Assembly: GCA_938038825.1 (NCBI GenBank)
Contig: CALHST010000264.1
Coordinates: 1-6,477, forward strand
DNA length: 6,477 nt
Source: an uncultured Paracoccaceae bacterium
GTDB taxonomy: Bacteria > Pseudomonadota > Alphaproteobacteria > Rhodobacterales > Rhodobacteraceae
Reading direction: 5' to 3'
Positions within the stretch are counted from its first letter, which is position 1, and each line of letters starts with the position of its first letter. Positions 1 through 4,972 of the stretch are shown piece after piece. Made by a program: the position numbers and the translations under genes. The notes beneath the pieces are model-generated. The model made no database searches, was not told where the DNA came from, and worked only from the letters and a program-made list of their open reading frames with translations.

Positions 1-438
1 CCGCAAGCGCCATTTTCGCGGACCCCATTTGGCGTGATAAAGCCGGACCCGGGCGTTGCGATCCCCTTCGATCCAGCGTTCCACAAGGATGAACAGATCC
101 GTCCACACAGTTTGCGGGCAGGTATAGCCGCACCACACGCGCCCAAGGGCCGAGGTGAACAAAAACAGCCCCAACCCTGCCATGATCAGCAGACCGGCCA
201 CAAAGTAAAACTCGTGTGGCCAGATCTCGATCCAAAAAAAGTAAAAACGGCGATGCGCCATGTCGATCAGCACAGCTTGATCGGGCAGATTTGGGCCGCG
301 ATCCCAGCGGATCCACGGGGTCAGGTAGTAAATCCCAAGTGTGATCGCCATGATCCACCACTTAAGACGCCGGAATTGACCGGACACACGGCGTGGAAAG
401 ATCGGCTCTTGCGCCGCATAAAGGGACGGTATGGACAT
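1..438 (-). CDS. ccoG: CcoG/RdxB/FixG cbb3 oxidase assembly protein, N-terminal part (runs off the left edge)
   Basis: This frame opens at ATG 438-436 and stays open to the window edge, giving 146 residues of a protein that is usually about 470-480 long. It begins MSIPSLYAAQEPIFPRRVSG and carries hydrophobic segments at about 28-44 and 77-97. These are followed by the family hallmark GRVWCGYTCPQTVWTD, with C103 and C107, and then VERWIEGDRNARVRL. The two ferredoxin-type 4Fe-4S motifs and the remaining membrane helices would lie outside the window. CcoG is an inner-membrane Fe-S protein, known in Rhodobacter as a cupric reductase that helps supply copper to the CuB site of CcoN. The start is supported by an AGGA Shine-Dalgarno at 450-447, 8 nt before the ATG. 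Being first after ccoNOQP and having its own FNR box, it probably heads a ccoGHIS operon. The family call is firm; the function comes from homologues. Confidence 0.93.
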   Translation of the reverse strand, partial: MSIPSLYAAQEPIFPRRVSGQFRRLKWWIMAITLGIYYLTPWIRWDRGPNLPDQAVLIDMAHRRFYFFWIEIWPHEFYFVAGLLIMAGLGLFLFTSALGRVWCGYTCPQTVWTDLFILVERWIEGDRNARVRLYHAKWGPRKWRLR

Positions 439-470
439 GGTTTTTTTCCTGTTCGCACCGCTTGTTTAGC
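439..470 (-). promoter_or_regulatory. Predicted ccoG -10 region, start site and short leader
   Basis: TAAACA at 468-463 is the likely -10 element, though it is a weak match to TATAAT. It is supported because the same hexamer sits at the identical distance from the FNR box at the ccoN promoter. The predicted transcript starts at G456 with GCGAACAGGA, giving an 18-nt leader whose AGGA (450-447) is also the Shine-Dalgarno. A run of seven As (447-441) spans the end of AGGA and leads to the ATG. The start site is inferred from spacing only. Confidence 0.55.
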
Positions 471-490
471 GGGCTTTAAACCAGAGCTCT

Positions 491-504
491 TTGATCCAGA
501 TCAA
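491..504 (-). promoter_or_regulatory. FNR/FnrL binding site of the ccoG promoter
   Basis: The site reads TTGATCTGGATCAA on the minus strand, a perfect match to the FNR consensus TTGAT-N4-ATCAA. Its centre (497.5) is 41.5 bp upstream of G456. That is the class II activator position if G456 is the start site, which is inferred. A TAAACA -10-like hexamer lies at 468-463. FnrL is encoded in the same window and keeps the E..SR recognition-helix residues for TTGAT half sites, so activation of ccoG at low oxygen is the natural reading. Confidence 0.9.
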
Positions 505-509
505 AATCG

Positions 510-550
510 CCCCGAAGCGACAGAGTTTTGCGAACAGGGTCGCTTCGGGG
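510..550 (-). terminator. 12-bp hairpin after ccoP (terminator or mRNA-stabilising stem)
   Basis: The arms CCCCGAAGCGAC (510-521) and GTCGCTTCGGGG (539-550) are perfectly complementary and enclose a 17-nt loop. The hairpin starts 36 nt after the ccoP stop codon. On the minus strand it is followed by CGA and then TTTT, a short U tract for a classical intrinsic terminator. It could therefore be a leaky terminator or a 3'-end protecting structure. The downstream Ts already belong to the FNR box at 504-491, so terminator and next promoter are fused. The minus-strand loop begins CCTGTTCGC, which is complementary to the predicted 5' ends of both ccoN and ccoG transcripts. Confidence 0.65.
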
Positions 551-586
551 GTTCAATCGCGCAGCGTAAGATGCACGATTTTCCAG

Positions 587-1444
587 TTATTCGCCGCCGC
601 CCAGACTGTGCACATAAATGGACACAGCGCGCACATCTTCTTCTGACAGGCGCTGACCCCATGCAGGCATCACGCCATAGCGCGCCTTGGTTATGGTCTG
701 CGTCAGACTGTCCGCGTCTCCGCCGTAAAGCCAAATTGCATCTGCCAGATTGGGGGCCCCTTGTTCGCGGTCGCCCAAACCGGCGTCACCGTGACAGGAC
801 GCACAATTATCCGCAAACAACGTGGCACCGGTGCTGTCACTTGCAGCATCCCCTTGGGACAATTGCGTGACGTACCCGACTAACGTGTCAATCTCCCCAG
901 CCTTAAGAATGTCTCCGAAAGCAGGCATTTGCGAATACCGCGCATCCTCGTCTGTTTCGTTGCGGATCCCGTGGTTGATCGAATAGCGGATCGCGTTCAG
1001 ATCTCCGCCCCACAACCAATCGTCATCCAACAAGTTGGGATAGCCTTTGGCCCCAGCCGCGCCAGACCCATGGCACTGTGAACACTGCGCCCGAAACACA
1101 GATCCCCCCCGCGCCACGGCATACCGATGCAAGTCTTCTGTCGGGGCAAGTGTGTCTAGATCTGCCGCGAGAAGTTCACGCACCAGGCCTTCGTTCTGCG
1201 CTTTGTGCTGCGCGATGTCCTCGACCACAGCCGCGCGGGTGGAATACCCCAGCAGCCCCGTCGTCGCCCCAGAAATCATGGGCCACGCGGGATAGGCGAT
1301 TGTGTAACCCACCCCCCAAATGATGGTTAGATACAACGTCCAAAGCCACCAGCGCGGCAACGGGTTGTTCAGCTCAGTAATGCCGTCCCAGCTGTGGCCT
1401 GTTGTGTCCACACCTGTTGTTTCGTCCCGATCTGGTTCACGCAT
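587..1444 (-). CDS. ccoP: cbb3-type cytochrome c oxidase subunit III, dihaem cytochrome c (CcoP/FixP)
   Basis: The product is 285 residues, the usual CcoP length. One membrane anchor lies at about 34-56, followed by the CcoP-typical stretch from GYSTRAAV through a helical linker. Two cytochrome c domains follow, with haem-binding CSQCH at 121-125 and CASCH at 214-218. The likely axial methionines are M173 (QMPAFG) and M259 (VMPAWG). CcoP receives electrons from the bc1 complex or soluble cytochrome c in the periplasm and passes them to CcoO and CcoN. I chose ATG 1444-1442 because AAAGGG at 1457-1452 sits 7 nt upstream. The in-frame TTG at 1447 is a poorer choice. The start overlaps the ccoQ stop by 8 nt, implying translational coupling. 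The gene ends with TAA at 589-587 and is followed by the hairpin at 510-550. Confidence 0.97.
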   Translation of the reverse strand: MREPDRDETTGVDTTGHSWDGITELNNPLPRWWLWTLYLTIIWGVGYTIAYPAWPMISGATTGLLGYSTRAAVVEDIAQHKAQNEGLVRELLAADLDTLAPTEDLHRYAVARGGSVFRAQCSQCHGSGAAGAKGYPNLLDDDWLWGGDLNAIRYSINHGIRNETDEDARYSQMPAFGDILKAGEIDTLVGYVTQLSQGDAASDSTGATLFADNCASCHGDAGLGDREQGAPNLADAIWLYGGDADSLTQTITKARYGVMPAWGQRLSEEDVRAVSIYVHSLGGGE

Positions 1445-1667
1445 CAATCTGCCCTTTCAATTGGGTCACAACCGTCTTGCAGGAACAGGTGTCACACGGA
1501 TTGGGGCAGGGCTGATCCTCATTGCGAAACGGGATCATGCTGGCATCTGCACGTGCCTTGTTTTGGCTTGGCAAACAGGCCCAAATGCCCACGCTGACAA
1601 AGAAAATGAACATCGCCAACAACACCCAGCTGTCTGCGATTTCGCGCAAAAGAGTATAGGTCTCCAT
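1437..1667 (-). CDS. ccoQ: cbb3-type oxidase small subunit CcoQ/FixQ with a cysteine-rich C-terminal tail
   Basis: This is a 76-residue protein starting METYTLLREIADSWVL, with a single membrane helix at about 14-33. The IPFRNED motif at 45-51 is typical of alphaproteobacterial CcoQ. CcoQ stabilises the association of CcoP with the CcoNO core and is not catalytic. Its place between ccoO and ccoP fixes the identity. The odd part is the tail after residue 53, which reads CPNPCDTCSCK with cysteines at 54, 58, 61 and 63, plus C31 near the end of the helix. Many CcoQ proteins end near residue 50-65 without such a cluster. The start ATG 1667-1665 is preceded by AGGAGG (1678-1673), which contains the last two bases of the ccoO TAG stop. 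The last bases overlap the ccoP start. Confidence 0.93.
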   Translation of the reverse strand: METYTLLREIADSWVLLAMFIFFVSVGIWACLPSQNKARADASMIPFRNEDQPCPNPCDTCSCKTVVTQLKGQIDA

Positions 1668-1679
1668 CTTGGCCTCCTA
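1668..1679 (-). promoter_or_regulatory. ccoQ ribosome binding site built into the ccoO stop codon
   Basis: On the minus strand TAGGAGG (1679-1673) combines the ccoO stop codon TAG with an ideal AGGAGG Shine-Dalgarno, followed by six bases and the ccoQ ATG. A ribosome ending ccoO therefore sits on the initiation site of ccoQ, which favours coupled translation at fixed stoichiometry. Confidence 0.85.
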
Positions 1680-2402
1680 TCGGCTTGGATCAGGGGTGAA
1701 GGTCGAAAAATCCACCATGGTGCCAAGCACCTGAAGGTAGGCGATCAATGCGTCCATTTCAGTGAGCTCTGGCAGGCCATCGAAGTTGGCGACGGCGGCA
1801 CCGGGATAACGCGCCAACAATCCGTCAAAATCCTCATCCGGGTCCACCTGCACTGTGAAGTCTGCCCGCGCGCTTGCAATGTGCGCGTCGGTATAAGGGA
1901 CCCCCACAAGTCGATGTGTGGCCATCAGCTCGTCCACATAATCCGCGTCGATGACTGTTTCTGCAAGGAACGCGTATTTCGGCATGATGCTTTCAGGGAC
2001 CACCGATTGCGGATCCATCAGGTGATCCACATGCCATGCATCTGAATATCGTCCTCCGACGCGGGCAAGGTCTGGCCCGGTGCGCTTTGACCCCCATTGG
2101 AACGGATGATCATATTTGCTTTCGGCGGCCAGCGAATAGTGGCCATAACGTTCCACTTCATCCCGCATGGGGCGGATCATTTGGCTGTGGCAGGTGTAAC
2201 AGCCCTCGCGGATGTAGATATCGCGCCCGGTCAGTTCTAGCGGGCTGTAAGGGCGCACGCCTTCCACGTCTTCAATGGTGTTTTCCAGCCAGAACAGGGG
2301 CGCAATTTCAACCAATCCACCAACGGTCACCACCAGCAAAGAGCAAGTCAGCAACAATGTGGGGCTGCGTTCTAACAACGCGTGTTTATCAAGTATCGGC
2401 AT
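1677..2402 (-). CDS. ccoO: cbb3-type cytochrome c oxidase subunit II, monohaem cytochrome c (CcoO/FixO)
   Basis: The product is 241 residues, normal for CcoO. It has an N-terminal membrane anchor at about 14-38, and the characteristic GRDIYIREGCYTCHSQMIRP block follows. The c-type haem site is CYTCH at 68-72 and the likely axial methionine is M140 in SIMPKYAF. The segment YGHYSLAAESKYDHPFQWGSKRTGPDLARVGGRYSD (86-121) is strongly conserved in the family. CcoO passes electrons from CcoP to the low-spin haem b of CcoN on the periplasmic side. The start ATG 2402-2400 follows GGAGAGG (2412-2406), whose first G is the last base of the ccoN stop. The spacing to ccoN is 9 bp, exactly as between ccoO and ccoQ. 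Confidence 0.98.
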   Translation of the reverse strand: MPILDKHALLERSPTLLLTCSLLVVTVGGLVEIAPLFWLENTIEDVEGVRPYSPLELTGRDIYIREGCYTCHSQMIRPMRDEVERYGHYSLAAESKYDHPFQWGSKRTGPDLARVGGRYSDAWHVDHLMDPQSVVPESIMPKYAFLAETVIDADYVDELMATHRLVGVPYTDAHIASARADFTVQVDPDEDFDGLLARYPGAAVANFDGLPELTEMDALIAYLQVLGTMVDFSTFTPDPSR

Positions 2403-2414
2403 TGTCCTCTCCTA
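2403..2414 (-). promoter_or_regulatory. ccoO ribosome binding site overlapping the ccoN stop codon
   Basis: The minus strand reads TAGGAGAGGACA immediately before the ccoO ATG. The ccoN stop TAG (2414-2412) runs directly into the purine-rich GGAGAGG. This is the same stop-in-Shine-Dalgarno arrangement as at ccoO-ccoQ and points to coupled translation of the core subunits. Confidence 0.8.
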
Positions 2415-4016
2415 TTCTGCTGGGGTTGCGTGAGGCAGGGTTGCAGTGGCGGGGGAAGCCCCCCGAATGGTCATCCACATGTTCCAACACATGATCCCGG
2501 CCCCGCCAAGGAACAGAACGCCACCCAGACCCCGCACCACATACATCGGGAATTTCGCAGACACAGTGTCGGCAAAGGAGTTGACCAAGAAGCCTTGATC
2601 ATCCACCTCGCGCCACATCAGACCTTCCATAATCCCGGTGACCCACATGGACGCCGCGTAAAGGACGATCCCCAACGTGGCGAGCCAGAAGTGCCAGTTG
2701 ATCGCTGCCATCGAATGCATCTGTTTACGCCCCCAAAGCTTGGGCGTCAGGAAATAGATGCAGGCAAAGGTGATCATACCGTTCCAGCCCAATGCGCCGG
2801 AATGCACATGCCCAATGGTCCAGTCGGTGTAATGGCTAAGCGAGTTTACAGCCCGGATCGACATCATCGGCCCCTCGAACGTGGACATGCCGTAAAAGCC
2901 AAGGGACAGCACAAACATCCGCAAGATCGGGTCTGTGCGCAGCTTGTCCCAGGCGCCTTGCAGGGTCATCAGGCCGTTGATCATTCCACCCCAGCTGGGC
3001 ATCCACAGGATGATCGAAAACACCATTCCAAGGGTTGAGGCCCAGTCCGGCAGCGCGGTATAATGCAAATGGTGCGGACCCGCCCAGATATACAGAAAGA
3101 TCAGCGCCCAGAAGTGGATGATCGACAGCTTGTAGCTATAGACCGGGCGACCGGCCTGTTTGGGCACAAAGTAATACATCATCCCCAAGAACCCGGCGGT
3201 CAGAAAGAAACCAACGGCGTTATGGCCATACCACCATTGGGTCATGGCGTCCTGCACACCGGAAAAGACCTGCACAGACTTGCTGCCCCAGAAGCTCACT
3301 GGGATCGACATGTTGTTGATCACATGCAGCATTGCCACTGTGATGATGAAGCTCAGGTAAAACCAGTTGGCCACATAGATGTGACGCTCTTTGCGGCGCA
3401 CGATGGTGCCAAGATACACCGCCAGATATGACAGCCACACAATGGTCAGCCAAATATCCACGTACCATTCGGGCTCGGCATATTCTTTGGACTGAGTCGC
3501 CCCGAGCAAGTAGCCCGTTGCCGCCAGAACGATAAACAGCTGATAACCCCAAAACACAAACCATGCAGCATTGCCGCCCCAAAGCCGTACGCCACTGGTG
3601 CGCTGCACCACATAAAACGACGTGGCGATCAGCGCGTTGCCGCCAAAGGCAAAGATCACAGCAGAGGTGTGCAAGGGGCGCAAGCGACCAAAATTGGTGA
3701 ACGGCTGTCCCCAATCAAAGTTAAGCTCTGGAAAGGCCAGTTGGAACGCGATGAAGGTCCCCACAAGAAATCCGGCCATGCCCCAGAACGCGGTGGCAAT
3801 CACACCTGCGCGGACCACCCCATCGAAATATGTGTTCTGTGGTGGCACGGCCGGTTGCGGCTCATCAATCTGGCGCAGTACCCAGATAAACATACCAAAT
3901 GCGATTGCTGTGATCAGCAACGCATGTACCTGATACGCCAGATCGCGGGCGTAATTCGCACCCATGGCGGCGATCAAGGTCACCAGCCCCAAAAGGACAA
4001 GTTTCACGTAATTCAT
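2412..4016 (-). CDS. ccoN: cbb3-type cytochrome c oxidase subunit I, catalytic (CcoN/FixN)
   Basis: This 534-residue polytopic membrane protein is the catalytic core that reduces O2 to water and pumps protons. Key residues are visible and match the Pseudomonas stutzeri enzyme by position. H116 (RPLHTS) and H405 should ligate low-spin haem b, and H403 (TIGHVHSGALGWNG) the high-spin haem b3. H265 (WYGHN) and the H315-H316 pair (AGPHH) should ligate CuB. Y309, six residues before H315, is the expected cross-linked tyrosine. E178/E181 (KEYAEPEW) and E381 (TFEGP) match the calcium-site and active-site glutamates. The first 56 or so residues are an N-terminal extension common in alphaproteobacterial CcoN. 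ATG 4016-4014 is preceded by AAGGG (4028-4024) with 7 nt spacing. It is the first gene of the operon, downstream of an FNR box. No key residue appears to be missing. Confidence 0.99.
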   Translation of the reverse strand: MNYVKLVLLGLVTLIAAMGANYARDLAYQVHALLITAIAFGMFIWVLRQIDEPQPAVPPQNTYFDGVVRAGVIATAFWGMAGFLVGTFIAFQLAFPELNFDWGQPFTNFGRLRPLHTSAVIFAFGGNALIATSFYVVQRTSGVRLWGGNAAWFVFWGYQLFIVLAATGYLLGATQSKEYAEPEWYVDIWLTIVWLSYLAVYLGTIVRRKERHIYVANWFYLSFIITVAMLHVINNMSIPVSFWGSKSVQVFSGVQDAMTQWWYGHNAVGFFLTAGFLGMMYYFVPKQAGRPVYSYKLSIIHFWALIFLYIWAGPHHLHYTALPDWASTLGMVFSIILWMPSWGGMINGLMTLQGAWDKLRTDPILRMFVLSLGFYGMSTFEGPMMSIRAVNSLSHYTDWTIGHVHSGALGWNGMITFACIYFLTPKLWGRKQMHSMAAINWHFWLATLGIVLYAASMWVTGIMEGLMWREVDDQGFLVNSFADTVSAKFPMYVVRGLGGVLFLGGAGIMCWNMWMTIRGASPATATLPHATPAE

Positions 4017-4033
4017 GACGATACCCTTATGTT

Positions 4034-4056
4034 AAAAAGAGCATCGAAACGCTCCT
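4034..4056 (-). terminator. Terminator-like UUCG hairpin in the ccoN leader
   Basis: On the minus strand GAGCGT (4054-4049) can pair with ATGCTC (4044-4039) around a TTCG tetraloop (4048-4045), including one G:U pair. TTTTT (4038-4034) follows directly. It lies 83 nt after the fnrL stop but also inside the predicted ccoN leader. It could end fnrL transcripts, attenuate ccoN, or do both. The stem is short (6 bp, extendable to 8 by pairing into the U tract), so strength is uncertain. Confidence 0.4.
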
Positions 4057-4074
4057 GTTCGCACAGGGTGTTTA
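4053..4074 (-). promoter_or_regulatory. Predicted ccoN -10 element and start site
   Basis: TAAACA at 4074-4069 is the candidate -10, followed by GTGCGAACAGGA at 4064-4053. With the FNR box centred at 4103.5, G4062 lies at the -41.5 class II spacing, giving a 46-nt leader. Hexamer and start-site sequence recur at identical spacing upstream of ccoG, which is the main support. There is no direct evidence for the start site. Confidence 0.55.
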
Positions 4075-4096
4075 CAAAGCCACGCAAGGGCTCTCT

Positions 4097-4110
4097 TTGA
4101 TCTGGATCAA
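4097..4110 (-). promoter_or_regulatory. FNR/FnrL binding site of the ccoNOQP promoter
   Basis: The site reads TTGATCCAGATCAA on the minus strand, a perfect consensus FNR box. It lies 81 bp upstream of the ccoN ATG and 26 bp after the fnrL stop codon. Its centre to the inferred start site at 4062 is 41.5 bp. FNR control of ccoNOQP is well established in Rhodobacter, so FnrL activation under low oxygen is a safe inference here. Confidence 0.93.
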
Positions 4111-4136
4111 GTTATGTTAGAAAAGTCAGGTGCGGT

Positions 4137-4868
4137 TTAGCCGGCCAATGCAGGATCTGAATCGTCGCCCGTTGCAAGACGTAATCCTTCGTTGTCAATG
4201 ATTTGGAAGTGATGCCGATCTGTAAAGTCGATGACGCCACGCTTTTTCAGGGCGCTGAATTGGCGGCTGACTGTTTCCAGTGTAAGCCCCAAATAATTGG
4301 CGATTTGGTCCCGCGTCATGGGCAGCGGAATCGCCCCTGGAACCTCTGATGGTTCAGAGTGGGACCGTCTCACCAGCATGTCGATAAAGGTCGCGATCTT
4401 TTCCTGAGCCGTTTTGCGCCCTAGTAGCAGCATCCAATCGCGCGCAGCGTCCAACTCGTCCAAGGCCAGTTCCATCAGGCGCTGGGCAACATGGGGCGTG
4501 TCGTTTACCAATGCCTCAAACGGAGCCCGATCAAAACAGCATAGGGTGACATCCGACGTTGCAGTGACATCAAATTCGATCTCAGTACGTCCGGGCCGCC
4601 CAATAAAGTCAGACGGCAACAGCAACCCCACCATTTGCGTGCGCCCGTCTTCCAGCGTTTTGGACAAAGAGGCGACGCCGTATACAAGGGAGGCCACGAA
4701 CTCCAGCGGCTCGCCACGCCACAAAATCACATCACCCGCCTTATATGAACGGTATGTTTTCATACCTTCTAGCTTGCCGAGCTCATCATCGTCACACCGT
4801 GCACACACGGCACGATGGCGAATGGGGCATTCGTTGCATGTCACGCCTTCCAGTACTGGCATTGTCAT
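4137..4868 (-). CDS. fnrL: Oxygen-sensing transcriptional regulator FnrL (CRP/FNR family)
   Basis: The product is 243 residues with the chosen ATG at 4868-4866. The N-terminus carries CNECPIRHRAVCARC. By alignment with Rhodobacter FnrL, C11, C14, C22 and the internal C110 should hold the oxygen-labile 4Fe-4S cluster; C25 and C111 are extra. A cyclic-nucleotide-like beta-roll spans about 35-125 (EDGRTQMVGLLLPSDFIGRPGR is a family signature). A dimer helix with DELDAARDWMLLLGRKTAQEKIA lies at about 137-160, and a helix-turn-helix at about 184-212. E198, S201 and R202 (ETVSR) are the FNR recognition residues for TTGAT. The frame extends upstream to 5021, but that part has no family similarity and overlaps the next gene. 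FnrL likely activates both FNR boxes in this window. No convincing FNR box lies upstream of fnrL itself. A hairpin at 4054-4034 is the only terminator candidate after it. Confidence 0.97.
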   Translation of the reverse strand: MTMPVLEGVTCNECPIRHRAVCARCDDDELGKLEGMKTYRSYKAGDVILWRGEPLEFVASLVYGVASLSKTLEDGRTQMVGLLLPSDFIGRPGRTEIEFDVTATSDVTLCCFDRAPFEALVNDTPHVAQRLMELALDELDAARDWMLLLGRKTAQEKIATFIDMLVRRSHSEPSEVPGAIPLPMTRDQIANYLGLTLETVSRQFSALKKRGVIDFTDRHHFQIIDNEGLRLATGDDSDPALAG

Positions 4869-4972
4869 ATCGGGCGACCTTTGGTCAGATGCAGTCTGCA
4901 CCCTTACTATAGGCAATTTCCCGGCACAGTTCGAGACCGACGTTTTGACGCAAACCAAGCGGTCTTGTGGGG
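4869..4972 (-). promoter_or_regulatory. fnrL upstream region: possible sigma70-type promoter and leader hairpin
   Basis: This 104-bp gap separates the flavoprotein stop from fnrL. TATAGT at 4911-4906 is a good -10 match on the minus strand, but the -35 at the right distance (TCGAAC, 4934-4929) is weak. Just downstream, GGT/ACC and CAGA/TCTG arms (4902-4883) can fold into a 7-bp stem with one bulged G and a CTGCA loop. Overlapping it is the palindrome TGCAGTCTGCA (4890-4900). AAAGG lies close to the ATG as a modest ribosome site. No FNR consensus box is present. No clear terminator for the upstream gene is seen either. Confidence 0.4.

Noticed and set aside
34..870. Long open frame on the plus strand (278 codons)
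   Set aside because: It lies antisense to ccoG, the regulatory gap and ccoP. Its product is low in hydrophobic structure, rich in His, Arg and Pro, and resembles no family; it is a by-product of GC-rich codon use.
1442..1447. TTG start for ccoP at 1447
   Set aside because: The next codon is ATG (1444) with AAAGGG 7 nt upstream, so the ATG is preferred.
1320..3038. Successive plus-strand open frames antisense to ccoP, ccoQ, ccoO and ccoN
   Set aside because: All are opposite genes with clear haem and metal ligands, and none has a convincing ribosome site or recognisable domain.
4940..4965. TTGACGCAAACCAA as an FNR-like site upstream of fnrL
   Set aside because: Only the left TTGA part fits; the right half lacks ATCAA, so it is not a credible FNR box.
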